Positions 24,001 to 37,199 of a stretch of DNA of 64,000 nucleotides are shown here, in pieces. Source of the stretch: Alviniconcha marisindica. Taxonomy: Eukaryota > Mollusca > Gastropoda > Provannidae. Numbering within the stretch: position 1 is the stretch's first letter; each line of letters opens with the position of its first letter. A model generated the notes under the pieces. The model worked only from the letters and a program-made list of their open reading frames with translations, had not been told where the DNA came from and ran no database searches. Location: the NCBI GenBank assembly GCA_018857735.1, contig JABMCL010003451.1, positions 334,501 to 398,500 on the forward strand, in the 5' to 3' direction. The position numbers and the translations under genes are program-made.

Positions 24001-25890
24001 CTTTCATACCATCAACATGACAGCTTGTTGATCTCTCAGAAGCTCTTGATCCATGTGTTTTTTTCTACCGGTGATCCCATAAAGGGACAACTTGTGAAGC
24101 AGGGCCCCAAGGTCTACCAGTTTCCCTGCCTGAAAGTCTGTGCGAGTTCACTGATTTTAGTGATTAGGCCAAGGAGTTGGGTTTCACATTCATGAGCAAC
24201 CACATCTGAAGCCATGTTGTTTTAGGAGCTATGATGATGTTGCTTAGTGCATGATGCTACTGATGACAATATGCGAGGATCTTGGGACTAGTTTCAGTGA
24301 CACTTGTGAAGGAAATTGGTCGAAACTTTTTTGAATGGTAGCATTCTTAAAAACAGGTGTGAAAGTGTGGTTCTCCAATCTTCAGGCACAGTGCTGCTAC
24401 TGAATGGAGTTGATGATCAAGGTCATATTCATAGCAGGGGCAATATTGTCCTACTCCTGGTCCCTGTCAGCAGTTATTGGTCTGAAATAATAAGACAATA
24501 ACAACCACCATGAGGAACATCATCAACAAAAATTCCTATCCACAAACATAATGTATCCATAAAATACAATGAATAATTTAATAAATTAAAAGTATCAAAC
24601 CTGAACTAAAACCAAACAAGCAAAATAAAAAATCTAGGGGTACTTACTAAACCATCCGTAAATGATCTTAGTAGCCTTACAAAACTTAAACAAAAGGTGT
24701 CAAATGTCATCGCACCTTTTGGGGTAACCCTGACGTCCGACCGACTTAATCTCAAAATTTTTTTAATATATTTTTTAATGTTATTACTGGCCGTCCCCGA
24801 TTTCACAGGTCGATCTTGTCAAACGAAGCGCTATGCAATGTTGGGATGGCAACTGTCATATTTCACAAATATCTGCACTGTGCAACTGGAAGTTAGTTTT
24901 ACGCCACATGGTGATCGGACGTCCAAATTACAGCAAGAGCTCATGCTGCAATATAATTCCTCATTGCGATACTAGCACAACGTCAGCCACCGCAAATCTC
25001 CCCCTTTGCTTAAAAAAGACACTTCGTCCTACTGCGCTCTAACCTGAACACAAAAAATCATCTAAATAACTATTAACTAGCTGATTTAATAAAATAAACG
25101 GTGAAAATTGTGATCGGACGTCAAGAATGGTTGGACGTCACCCCCACAACAATAATTGCGACGTACCTTTCAATGTTCGCAGCAGAAGATTCCTTCGACG
25201 CCATTCAAATCAAATGTGACCGGGAAGTGTCACGTGGTACCTTCGTGTTTGTTGACAGTGTAAACTATAATGTTTTTTTTTTTCGCTCACAACTTGTTAG
25301 ATATCGGACGTCATATCTTTCACAATTTGAGGAGCGGCAAATTTGTTAATGTAACAAAAGTTGTTTGGTTAAATCTTTTCAAAGCTGCCGGGGTGATTGA
25401 CCGCGAGTCTGATGTGCATATGACGTCACTTCCGCTCATGTCAAGGGTCAGAGTTGTTTTCAGTCTGTTGTCGAAAGTTCGCGTTTCGTATTACGACACA
25501 GATGACGTCCGATCAAATAAAGTTCGATACGCTTTTTGCAAAAGCATAATTTGTTGGAAGTTTTTCTGATGCATGGATCTTGTAAAACGATCTTTCGCGA
25601 ACATAACAGATGTGATAAATATAACTTTTCCTTGTTTTCTTTAACCAAACCACGCCGACAGAGACGGGCTCTGTGCCACTGTCCGCTTTTCGGGTTTAAT
25701 TTCAGCAGTAAAATCACACTTTAACGGACATATTTCCCAAACCGCTTCAAATTTCTGCTGCTATTATTTCAGCTATATCCTTGTTCATTTCACACCATTC
25801 AACCCACACTAATGACAAAATATTTGTTTAAACATCTTTTATTCTCACACAACCAAGTAACCCATTGCAGACCCACCTTTTGGCACTTAG

Positions 25891-25933
<43 letters not shown>

Positions 25934-28900
25934 CATGATGTGTAAATGGTGTATAGTTTTTGTTTTGTTTTGTTTTTTACTGTAACTGTTAAAGTGTTAG
26001 CAGTTCCTCAGGTAAGAGTAAGACCCTGTAAGACCAGTATTGGGTGAGAAGGTGCTGCAAGTTAGGTAGTGTCTATGAGTGCAACCTTTCCCCCATACCT
26101 GTATCACCCCAATATAAGTTATAACCATCATTGTTGACTGGGCATAAAAAAATGTTTCCTTTCCCACACCTGTACATACTTTCAGACATCATGATCATGT
26201 ACATATATATGTAATATTAATAGTAATTAGTATACAAATTACAACTTGGGAACTGTTATAAATTATATCTACTACTCCAGCCGCTACAGTTAACAATAAC
26301 ACCAGCTAGTAACACTCTAAATGCAGAGATTTCATAATACTAATTCCTAATTTATAGAATTTGCTAATGTTACATCACGATGAAGGTCATCCTGACACAC
26401 AGCTTGCAGTTGTCCCAATGTTCTGGTGAGAAACAATGTGAATAAGATGCAGATATTCAAATAATGACAGCATCACTTTATCAGCATCCTCTGATTATTA
26501 GGGCCAGTTTAGTCAGTTGACAGCTTTTGGTGTTACAGTGTTATTGATGCCATGTTCAGTTTCATCCCCAGGTTAATCCCCAGCCTCTGTCATCTGATCA
26601 TCAGGGCCAGTTTAGTCAGTTGACAGCTGTTCTTGATGCCGTCTTCAGTTTCATCCCCAGTGATTCTAACCAGAATGATTGATTTTTTTTCCTTTCACGC
26701 CAATTACGTGGGTTTTATGTTTCTCTATTTCAGTGCAACAGAGGCTTGAGAAGATTGAAAAGGAGAAAACCAGGATACAAACCATCATAGAGAAGGAAAT
26801 CAATGTGCAACTCAGCTACTTGCCTATGGTAAAATAAAAAGACAATGGTTTGATGTGGTGTGTTGGGTGATATGGCAGAGGGGATGGGGAGACTACCAGG
26901 ATTATGCCTGTTTAGACTGCTTATGCATGAAGCATACTTCAACATGTTTTTAAAAGCATATGCCACTGGTTTGCGAGCTCAGTATTTTTGTTAGTCATTG
27001 TAATATGCTGAGATCAACATTTTGTCAGTCATTGTAAATGTAATTGGCAGAGATGAAAATTTTTTGACTGTCAAAATGGGCAAATGTGAACATTTTATCA
27101 GCCATCATTTGTAATGGGCAAAGGTGAAAGTTTTTGTACAGCGCATTTTTATTTGTTACACCTTTCCAGCTCCATACAAAGACATTGATCCTGGGACTAT
27201 TACAGCAGGAAGAAAACAGCCAACAACCCCATGAATTTTGGAACAAAGTGTGTTGTAAACTGTTGGCATCCATGTTGAAGCAACAGGGTGTGCATGCAGT
27301 CTGTCATGAGCCCCGGATCAGAAGTGAGGATTGTGAATGCAGAATCTTGCCATTCTGCAGTGTGTAGTGCAAGAGATTTTTTTCCCCTCTCCTCTTCATG
27401 CAGACTGTTGTCTGTTGCAGTGACGGAGAGCTTCCAAAATGTTCTGTCATAAATCCATTTTTTCCTCAGCAGTTATCAGAGACAGAAAACGTTTGGTTAA
27501 CCCTTTCACTGCCATGCTTGTCGCGCCGTCACTCAGAAAACGGTCAATAAAAGTACCAAACTTGAAATTGATAAGACCTTTTCCCTGCTTCGCATGAGCA
27601 CGTGAAAGGACTTCTATCAAAATGCACAGTGTTGAAAGTAGATTTGTCACAGGACCATCGAATATACTGTTTGCACGCATGTATATGATCACTTTTCAGC
27701 CCAGAAATTTTACAAGCCGGGGCAGTGAAGGGGTTAACTCTGTCTTCACTATCTTGTATCTTCCCTTATCATTTTTGTTTTCCTGTCATGTTTTTCTTTC
27801 TTTTTTTCAGGAAATCCGTACAATGAACATCATGGATTTTGTGGGTAAGTAGAATTGTTTTAAATAAATTTATGATGCATTGATTGCAAATGATGTGTAA
27901 ATTCTATGACTACAATATTGTTTTTCTAATCAAAACCTTGATGTAAATCTGTGTATTGTGTGTAAGCTGGCTGAGTAGCCTGAGAGAATGGACCTGTTTC
28001 TACATCAAGCACAAGTCAGAAAGTGACTTGTCTTCTTTTGGATGAAACAAATGGATTAAATCCTTTTCAGCTTTTGACATATCTTGTTGCTAAATAAGTA
28101 CATTTCTTGACAAGATCATGCACAATATTTTATGGGTGATAAGTGATATATTTCTAGACTCAGGGAAAAACTTTTGTCTTGGATATTATTAAAGGGAGAT
28201 CTTTTAAACTTTTCATGATGGTTTGATAAACTAGTAGCGTTACAATTGCATGCCAGTCTTGGTGACCTTGATCAAATTTCAAGGTCATGGCAGTACTGAA
28301 AAAAACAAAAAGGAAACTAAAGCTTGTGTTTCAAACTTGGTTTGATCGTTATACATGTGGCCATGATTATTTGATAAGGAACATAAAGTTTACTGTTCGT
28401 TTATACTGTATATATATATATGGAAGCTTTGAAATGCTGTATAAAAAAAGCATCTGCTGAGCTTCATTCATTCGTAGTGAAATTATACAGTTAATCTCTT
28501 TTCAAGATCACAGCGGAGAGTCATAAAAAATAACACAGAAGGCAATGTAATGATTTCCTGTTTAATATTTTAGTATGAAGTGACTGAGTATTTGCTCATG
28601 TTGTTTAGCTGCTGGGGGGACGGTTGACGCGGCTCTGACGAAACTCAGTGGGATGGCAGAAGATGATTCGATCATGAAAACAGAGACCATGAAAGGGGTA
28701 AGGAGGTTACTGTGTGCATGTGTGTGAAGAATGGGGAGCGATTCCAGAGGAGACAGACTCCACATCGGTCGTTGTGAAAACTTGCTCTGTGTAAGTGAAC
28801 AGTCACCACACTGGTGTTGATAGTTGTGGCTGGTAATGGTGACAGCTGATACTTGTGTGTTGCGGTGGTGATGGTGACAGCATGTGGCTGATGGCGATGG

Positions 28901-31900
28901 CTGGTTGCTGTGACTGTATGTAGGTACACAGGTGTAGCTGGTGGTGGTGACAGCTGGTGATGGGGATGACAACTTACAGTTGATGGCAACAACTGGTGGT
29001 TGTTGACAGTGTGTGCCTGTGGCTGGTAGTCATGGCAACTGGTGGTGGTGGTGACGGCTTGTGTCTTTGGCTGGCACGGTTCACCCTACCCTCAAGCCAG
29101 TTATTGAGTTTGTGTGTGTGTGTGCGTGCATCATACATGTATGCAGTTGTGTGTGCATGCATGCATGTATGTATTCTAATAAATAGATGAGGGTTGAGAC
29201 TGAACACACTGATGGTGCCAGAGTCTGTGTAGGACTGTCTGAAGTCAGAAGGGATGTGTCACTATTCATACTCAACAGTTCCCAGCACACCGTTTGCCAA
29301 ACTCTGACATCCTTCCCCCAGCCACTGCCATAATTAGTTATGCCACAGGTCTCCGAAAACTGTCAGCTAACTCACATTTTTTTGTTGGTGTTCAAAACAA
29401 CCGTAAGTTTGTAACAGACAACTCAGATTATATTGACAGACATTTCTTTTATAACCGTCCACATTGTTTACGCCATAACAAATAAAACCATCATCGTTTG
29501 AATCAAGACTGAACTAATTTTTACCAGGGGCAGATGCACCTCATGTTTACATGCGTGCCTCAGCATCATATTCCTTCCGGAGTCTTATTAGAAGATATAC
29601 ACTGATCTGGAGTGATAGCATCAGTTGATAGATGCAGGGAGATAAGGATTGCCCCATCAGTGGCGTAGCCAGTTCTGGCAGAGTTTGGATGAAGGTGCTG
29701 GAAAGTGGCGTGGAGCATGACTGTTTGCTGTACCTTCTCAATCTCAGAGGACTGGTTGAGTCCAAACAGCAGGTGCTGTGCCCATGTCCAGCATGCATAT
29801 GCTTGCTGTATCAGAGATATATTTATATATAACATGTACAGTGTGTGTGTGTGTGTGTGTAACTGATAGGCACTAGGCCTATACAGTTATTTATGCCTGT
29901 TTATTTTGCTCATGACCATACTTCAGATTTCCTGTGTTTACAGAGGACAAGTATTATCAGTATTCTTGACTCTTGAGCCCTTTCTGAATGAAGGAGCACA
30001 CTGAAGTTGAAAGCATGACCTTGTTGCATGTTTGTTTAGAGCGTCAAGACGAAGAAGGAGAAAGGGGTCCGTAAGGGAAAAGGTCCTGGGGACAGGACCA
30101 AAATGGCACCTCCCTCAGCTACCAAGTCCACTCTCAGACAAAGGTGAGCTCAGTGACAAGGCTGGGAGTAGAGAGCGGACAATTGATGTTGTTGAGCAAG
30201 TGACTATTCCACAATTCCTGGGTCTTTGAAACTTTGGACAAAAATTATCTGCCATTTTAAGGCCTTGAAATCTGTTGTAAAAAAATTGTTTTGAAATCTG
30301 TTGTAATTTTTTTTTTTAAAGATTCATCTGAGGTCTTTGGAAGTTTGTGAATTTCGACTTCTCCTGTCAAACTACCGAACCATTGATTTTCTGACTTTGA
30401 GAATAACTACTAACTGGCTAGCTTTATGCTTTGGCGGTTTATTATCAGGTGTAAATTTTTATCATGAAATGATATTAGACTGTTACGTTTGAGCTGCGAA
30501 GTGAAAGGTGTACATGCATCACATCAGTTGAATTGAATTTTGGGGTGGAAAAAAAAAAGGTCTTGAAAGTTTGTGAATTTTGGTTAGAAAAGTTTGTAAG
30601 AACCCTGTTGACAGCAGATTAAGTATAATAATACATGTTAAAATATAATGGTAATTTATGTGTCACCTACTTAACACGATTCAGTAAAGGGGGGGGGTGG
30701 ATTCCAGACTGAGTATAGTCCGTAGTACAGTTTCTGCTGTTTTTCCTTTGTTGTTGCAAACAGACAATGATTTTTTCCCTTCAGCAAACTCATTCATTAC
30801 ATATCTTTAACTAACATCAGTGTCACAAGGAGCAATACTTATTTTGTAAAAGTGCTTGTACATAAAAACCAATACAGGCCAAGTGGTGCGACATGAAGAT
30901 GTAATCAGACTCAGCTTGTATTTTATGATTTTTTACACCTAAGATTAACTGAGGTGTTGAAGTGAGGCTGTTGATTTTAGGTCAAGGTTCCAGACACCAG
31001 CTACGAGACAGCTGCCTGCAGTGTGGGACACACCAGCTGTCACGCCAAAGTTTGACATCAAGTAAGTCCGTGTTTTTTAAAATTTATTTTTAATTAGTTA
31101 GTCATAATCTTTGTCTTATCAGATGCAATTATATTGCCTAGATACTGTTTTTTAATGCATGTACTTCTTAGCTATGTACTGAGTCTGATATGTGAAGCTG
31201 TACTGTGCTTTTTTTTTCTTTCTTTTTTAGAACTGGGACAGGCGCATTATAAATAAAATTTAGTAGTAGTAGTAGTATCTGGACAGTGATGGTTTGGCAA
31301 ATCCCTGTTACCAATTTCTTGTACGCCAACACAGAATCTGTACCCATTCCTGCCACCTTAAACTTAGGGGAAGTCTGCTCCATTTCATTTTGACACCTTT
31401 TGTGTCACACATGTTTCTCTGCTCTTCAGGAATGAGCCTGTGTTTTCTGTCCGTTATTGACTAAGTGAACTATATCCATCACTGAGCACCACTACAGTAA
31501 GTTCTAACCGGTTATTTGCTCAAATCTTAAGCTGTGTACTGCCGATACTGCCACAGCTCTTTGTTGAAAGAAGACAAGTTGAAGTTGGAGCCAGTAGGTA
31601 GCACTGAAGTGGTTTTACTGATCTGGCTGGATCATGCCCATGGAAAGAAGACAGACAATGTATTCCTTCAAAAGCAAAGCTTATTGTGGTCCCTGGAAGG
31701 GAGACTGTTCCGTGTTTGCTCTTGCAGTCAACACATCCTTCAGAATCACAACTTCTTCACAGTCTCAGTCACCATATTCCTTCAGAATCGCAGCTCCTTA
31801 AGAATTTCTCTCAGTCATTGACTCATCATATCCCTTCAGAATCAGATCTTCTTTTAGTCCCAGGAATGGAGGCTGTTCCATGTTTGCTCTTGCAGTCAAC

Positions 31901-33252
31901 ACATCCTTCAGAATCACAACTTCTTCACAGTCTCAGTCACAATATTCCTTCAGAATCACAGCTCCTCTAGAAACTCTCTCAGTCATTGAGTCATCATATC
32001 CCTTCAGAATCAGATCTTCTTGTAGTCCCAGGAATGGAGGTTGTTCAGTGTTTGCTCTTGCAGTCAGCATCTCCTTCAAAATCTCTCAGTCAACACATCT
32101 TCCAGAATCAACACTCCTTCAGAATCTGTCTCAGTCAACAGTTCTGTCATAATCACAGCTCGTTTAGAGTCTCTCTCAATCAACATGCCCTTCAGAATCC
32201 CAGCATGGTGTAGTCCCTTGAAGAGAGGATGTTCAGCGTTTGCTTTTAGCCTTATAGTCTTTCTCAAACATAGTTCCTCCTTACTCCAGATTGATTTGGT
32301 TTCTCTGCGTGCAGTTTGCCATTCACACCTGGCCTGGCTCGAGCACCAAAGCATGGAGAGAGGCTGATGTCATTGGCTGGCAGCCCTGTTGACATCTCCG
32401 CAACGTACAAAGTCAACAGGACACTGGTACGGATTTTCATTTCACGCTTTTCCGTAAAGGTCATTTGCAATGTTTTCATGATCAGGACAGGGACTAGTAT
32501 AAGATCAAAAGATGTGAAACAGCAGCTGTTCTTATTCTGATGTCCTTTCCCAGTGACTACACAAAGTTAATTTTCATTTTCAGTCTGTAAAGAAATTAAA
32601 GGCGATGTTGAGTCATACAGTTCAAGTATGTTTCAGACTTTTTCCCACCAAAATAAGTTGTAGTTGTATGCTAGATAATACTCAGGATCTGTGTGTTGCT
32701 CATCTTAAATGTGCCCAAGGCAGTTACTGATTTATTGACTTACACACACAAAGAAAACAATTATATTGATGGATATCTGAAACAAATTTGCAGAACAGAA
32801 CATGCAGAGACAGTGTTACTAAGCAATCCCAGAAATAGATTAAAACTATGCCTTGACTTTGAAACTAACCCTAAACAACTATTATGGAAATTATTTTTTC
32901 TCTCTCTCTCTCTTGTTTGTCACCCTGATATAACTGCACTGGTTGACCGGGCGTAAAACACCAGTTTACTTACTTACTCTCTTGTTTGGTGTATTGAGTG
33001 TTGCTGTGTTTGTCAGCAGAGACAGATTTGTAAAAAAAAAAGAAAAAAAAAAGACCTGAGCTTAATTCTTTATCATTGTGTAATAAAATATTATCTCCCT
33101 CTCTCTTTCTCTTGCAGAAACACACCCGCATCCAAGAGGAGGAGGAGTTGGAAGGTGCCATCAGTCGTGTTGCAGCTGCTGTGCCTGGCGTGACCAAAAC
33201 AGACATACACAAGATTCTGGCCGAGTTCACAGCCTCTAAGCATGCAAACTGA
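21034..33252 (+). CDS. CDCA8: Borealin (CDCA8), chromosomal passenger complex subunit
   Basis: Nine exons join in frame: 21034-21169, 26734-26828, 27811-27844, 28609-28697, 30040-30143, 30981-31061, 32315-32426, 32584-32625 and 33118-33252 (TGA). The total is 275 residues; human borealin has 280. The N-terminus is basic (MPRKRATRLNQRAKPKK), then REKLAVFLNDFDMEVQQRLEKIE and INVQLSYLPMEIRTMNIMDF match the helix that bundles with INCENP and survivin. The middle is basic and disordered (KTKKEKGVRKGKG). AVTPKFD and LPFTPGLARAPKHGERLMSLAGSPV match the family's TPRFD and TPGLRTPAAGER segment. The end (GVTKTDIHKILAEF) fits the C-terminal dimerisation domain. The 42-nt exon 8 keeps phase whether included or skipped and is the least certain. 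Borealin helps place Aurora B at centromeres and the midzone. Intron 1 carries TIR element B. Confidence 0.93.
22990..24480 (-). mobile_element. Degraded CR1/Jockey-group LINE, reverse transcriptase part, nested in TIR element B
   Basis: Read on the minus strand, family landmarks come in the right order across several frames. First is a PVFKNATIQKSF block (about 24330), then QHGFR (about 24210), LLHKLSLYGITG (about 24085) and VPQG-like residues near 23990. A corrupted FADD box reading RSFEDDAICQ follows (about 23890-23865), then YPDRCDILSVT and HALHGQMLKSV (about 23700). The end is the typical FFPNAIKDWNDLTED (about 23190-23140). Many stops and frameshifts make it dead. Endonuclease and 5' parts are absent. 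Confidence 0.85.
25167..25204 (-). other. Possible first coding exon inside TIR element B
   Basis: A minus-strand ATG at 25204 opens MASKESSAANIE and ends at a strong donor AG|GTACGT (exon 25204-25167, phase 2). The ATG lies 694 bases from the element's right end; the comparable ATG in element A1 lies 704 bases from its right end and its exon also ends in phase 2. I could not find the next exon. Confidence 0.3.
26103..26152 (-). repeat. Short core repeat, copy 2 (degenerate)
   Basis: Reverse complemented, TATGCCCAGTCAACAATGATG then GGTTATAACTTATATTGGGG matches the core repeat found at 18330, 32918 and 44738. It lies in CDCA8 intron 1. Confidence 0.55.
28800..29070 (+). repeat. GGTGGTGACAGCTGG-rich degenerate minisatellite
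   Basis: Variants of TGGTGRTGGTGACAGCTG recur irregularly through this part of CDCA8 intron 4, with TGTGTG interruptions. Reading frames open on both strands only because the triplet-like repeat lacks stops; I see no coding signal. Confidence 0.6.
31713..32245 (+). repeat. 168-bp tandem repeat, just over three units, CDCA8 intron 6
   Basis: The landmark TTTGCTCTTGCAGTCA starts at 31715, 31883 and 32051, exactly 168 bases apart, and a divergent fourth copy begins near 32239. Inside each unit a shorter motif CCTTCAGAATCA recurs. All units carry a TTGCTCTTGCAG acceptor-like site. Frames stay open (SESQLLHSLSHHIPSE type), but the array lies between exons 31061 and 32315, and no donors support exon use. 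Confidence 0.85.
32918..32976 (-). repeat. Short core repeat, copy 3
   Basis: CACCCTGATATAACTG, CACTGGTTGACCGGGCGTA and AAACACCAG then (ACTT)n is the reverse complement of the element at 44738-44795. It lies in the last CDCA8 intron. Confidence 0.85.
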
Positions 33253-34104
33253 CCCCCTCCTTACACACAAGGTTCCGGCTTCAGGACTGATGCTCCGCTG
33301 GCTGGTCATCTTGCGAAGCATCCGAGCTGGCAGCTTGTGACGTGAACTGCCCTCCCATACAGAAGGTTATGTTGGAGCTCACAACTCCGTAATACAGTCA
33401 ACTGGTTCCTAGAATGTCCTGATTTCACGAAGTAATGAGAGCCAACATGGCGGCAGCACTACAGTTTCCCTCCAGCCCTGCCCTCCGCTGCCACATCAGG
33501 CGTTGAAGAGCATTGTGGGCTGGCAGTGTCGTAGAAAACTCAGTCTGATGGTAAAAGAGAGAACTCACAGAGAGAACGCTGCTCTTGCTGGTGTTGAGTT
33601 GAGGGTTAACTTTTTAAATGATTATCTAGCAGAATTAAGTACATGCAGTTTTTGGGTTTATCTGCTTTTCTTCTCTTCTCAGTGTAAAGCAGTCATTGTC
33701 AGAACAGTAATATTGAGTATGTACACAGTATTCTGTCTCGCTGAAACTCTTGGCACTTTACACAGAACATACAACATGCACTTCAATCACCAATTTTTTT
33801 CTTACCTCATCCTGTCAACCACACAAGGTCACATCTCAGGATGAAAGATTTTGATAAATATGAAACATCCACTACAGATCACTCAAAATCCCAAACAGAT
33901 GAAAACAAAATCCATAACATTCACCCAGTAGTCTACTCAGACACACTTGAACATCTTCAAGTTACACATACACACACATGCATGCATACACTCTCACAGG
34001 CATGCATCTACACACTTACTGCTCTCATTTGATGTGCATACACAACTCACAGATCACATAGTGTTTGTAGGATGCACCGAGTTACATTGTACTTGAATCA
34101 TTGG

Positions 34105-34400
34105 AGTTAATACTAATACTAATGGGTACTTACAGCACATAACCCATGCTGGCCCTAATGTGCTTACAAGTTCTTTAAACACACATACGTTGACAACAAG
34201 CTTCAGTGCACACATACGTACGCACGCATGCACACACACACAGGGAAATGAGACTGAAGAAAAGGTTTTTGAAAAGAGAAAGGTTTCAAGGAAGATTTGA
34301 AAGAACTGATGGAGGTAGCATGATGGACAGAAACAGGAGTTAGTTCCAGGTATTTGGAGCCTGGTAAGAAAGAGCTAAGAGGTGTGAAAATACTAGACAA
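34105..34400 (+). repeat. (AAT)n-headed dispersed repeat, long copy
   Basis: An (AATACT)n-like head, GGGTACTTACAGCACATAACC, a CACACA-rich middle and then GAAATGAGACTGAAGAAAAGG, GTTAGTTCCAGGTATTTGGAG and GAAAGAGCTAAGAGG. The head is shared with 4793, 20085 and 45388. The full arrangement resembles a repeat I believe is common in molluscs, but I cannot name it. Confidence 0.55.
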
Positions 34401-34539
34401 TGCCATTAAAAAGGATAGATATTTAAATGATAATATGACACCCAAGCCTTTTGTTCATAGAGCATTCTACTCTTTTTTCCCCTTCAACAACCTTTGAATT
34501 TTGTCCTTCTGCAACCTTTTTTCTTCAAATCTATTTTGG

Positions 34540-34544
<5 letters not shown>

Positions 34545-34610
<66 letters not shown>
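34545..34610. repeat. (TA)n microsatellite
   Basis: A perfect TA run of 66 bases downstream of CDCA8. Confidence 0.97.
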
Positions 34611-34612
<2 letters not shown>

Positions 34613-36131
34613 ATTCTCTTGTACTTCAAGTGGATGCAAGTAAGAAAGAGAGAGAATGCATGTGTTTGTGTGTTGAGAGAAAGCGAAAAATAAACTATGT
34701 TATGCTGTATTATGAGCAGAACAAAACTGCAAATGCATGATGAAAAGCTGACTCAGCCAGCTGATCACAATACCCCTTTATGATGCACATGGTAGAGTAA
34801 AGGAACATTAGATCAGCATACCCAAGGCAAAAAGTTGTGGGAAAAGAAGAGTTACAAACAACAGCCCAGTTCACCACACACACCAAATTCCAGCATCTGA
34901 ACACAACCATAACATAGTGTCCAGGCAAATCTGCAACACCAGCTAAAAACCAGAAAAAATGGATTATGTCCCTTTCCAAGGTACAGGTTATCAACAGAAG
35001 AGCTACTGGAGGGATCTATTCTTTGGGTGGCACTTTGGGAAGGAACTGTTGCAATAGCCTGTAAGCAGACGCAACATGTAACCTTTGTGTAACACGTGCA
35101 CAACCTAACTTTGTGAAAGGATTCCCAGATGCACTATGGAAACATTTGAATTTGTTTGGTCTAGACATAAAACATTGATTGAAGCGTTTGAGCACAGGAC
35201 ATGAAAAAGCTGTATGAAATGCTCAGTTATTCATACCTTAGTTGTTTATATAGTGATTCATACAGTGTTTAGATTTTTTTTTAAATTCAATTGTTTTGCC
35301 ACTTTGTCTTGGATTAAATGTTTCTTAGAGCCACGTTCGTTTCTTTGAAGATGCCAAAATTTGACATGGGTATTTATTTGATATTTCATAATTGTTTCAG
35401 CAGAATACTTTTCCACCAGATTTCAAAAACAAACATCTTTTTGTGGCAGATCCAATTTCATTTTCATGTGATATTGACCAATTAGAAAAATGTTTCTTGG
35501 TCTTCCATTTTGATGTTAATGTATTGTTTGGCATTTCTGTTTCTCTAGACCTACTATTAATAATGCAAGTTGTGCTTACAAAAGAATATACTTTCTGTAC
35601 ATAGCAAACAACATGTGTGATGAACTTGATTTTGTCATTTGCATACTGTTTGGGTTCATCTGTTGTTTTGTCCCTATCACACACTCATGCCACACACATA
35701 AAACATACACACCACACACACAAACCTGAGCACACTGTTTCCCCAGTATTGTCAAATTATTGTGTTGTGTTGCCTTATCATTTAAAAGCTGTTTTCTTGA
35801 TTATTTTACAATCAATGACAGTTAACTCTCCTGGCACAAAGTATACAAATATCTGGAACACACACACCCACACTGTGCAGAACTGACACTCACACTCATC
35901 CTTGCAGATGCTTCTTTAATACAGTTTTACAATGGCTGTGAACAGTACTGTACTGTGAGTGAGGACAGTAACATAAAACGGCCAGCAATAAACAGCTGTG
36001 GACGGACATTTATACATAAAAGATGACTGTGACATAGTCACTGACTAACGATGCTTCCAGATTTAATGCACTCAACCCTGTTGCTGCAGAGGCAGATAGG
36101 CTTTCTCTCCAAGATGTGAGCATCCTGCCCA

Positions 36132-36255
36132 TTTTACTTGTTGCCTGATGCCTTAAAGGCACAGCCTCCAAGTTTTACTTGTTGCCTGCTGCCTTAAAGG
36201 CACAACCTCCAAGTTTTACTTATTGCCTGCTGCCTTAAAGGCACAACCTCCAAAA
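36132..36255 (+). repeat. 41-bp tandem repeat, three units
   Basis: The unit TTTTACTTGTTGCCTGMTGC then CTTAAAGGCACARCCTCCAAG starts at 36132, 36173 and 36214. Units differ at a few positions. Confidence 0.92.
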
Positions 36256-37165
36256 AGCGCCTTTGGGTAATGTTTCCAAATAAAAAAAGGCTGGGTGTGA
36301 AACTTGTCCCAGAAATATACACACGTGTCAGGGAAGTAAACAGCTGTTGATGTCTACAATGTTACGTTAAATACATGGTGATGGAGTAATTTGACAGAAT
36401 GATGTCGCACTCAAAATGGCATTACTATGTGTAGACCTCTGTAGAAAATAAGGACACAAATGGTGGTAACTGAAGTCAGTGTTTTTGTTTACAGTACTTT
36501 CTTGTCTCCCCCCAAGACGCTTTTTTTCCACATCTGAGAGACCAGATACTTGGTTTCAGTTTTCGATCAGACCAGACACAGCACAGCTTGGCAAACATTT
36601 TGTTGCCATCACCTCACTGGTTTATGAAACAGGTAGTCTTTTCAGGCACATCAGCATCAAAGTGAGTCTTCTGAGCCTGATGGGGTTCGTTTGCAAAGTT
36701 CAGCTAGTGCGGCACCTTGAACATAAGGCTGGACAGTGAAAACACTGATGGTCTTCAGGTATACACACTTGACCCCATCAAACTGTTACACCCTCTAAGC
36801 CCTCCCGTCCCAACCCCCACCCCCTTCCATCCCACCTGAAGAAAAGAAAAAAAGGGGTGGGGGTGGGGGGCAGGGGGACAAACAATATCAATGCAACAAG
36901 ACTGAATTATTTTTTTAAAGAACAAAAAATATAATTATGGAATGTTTTCATACAGCATGTTAGAAACTGTCCAAAAACATTAAAAGAAGAGAAAAAAGCC
37001 AATAGCAGGACACAACTGTAAAAGCTTTCATTTACTTTTCAACACAACCAGTACAGTAAACAAGAATTACTCAAACTCTAAGGGCTATGTGGCAAAACAT
37101 GAGCAAATTATATCTAAATAAACAATTTCATAGATGTCTCTCTCCATTGTAATAAAATTCCATCC

Positions 37166-37199
<34 letters not shown>

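Larger units (their letters stand above)
21920..25898 (+). mobile_element. TIR element B, in CDCA8 intron 1, with a LINE nested inside
   Basis: The left end TATATGACTAAGTGCCAAAAG is mirrored at the right by CACCTTTTGGCACTTAGTCAT followed by (TA)n. The element is about 4.0 kb, roughly 1.5 kb of it a minus-strand LINE. Motifs of the TCGGAYGTC type recur: 22106, 22283 (inverted), 24731 (inverted), 24915, 25114, 25304 and 25505 (inverted). The first 40 or so bases (GGTGTGCATGAAAAGAGGAC) also match element C. A minus-strand first exon is possible at 25204-25167. No transposase is visible. Confidence 0.85.
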
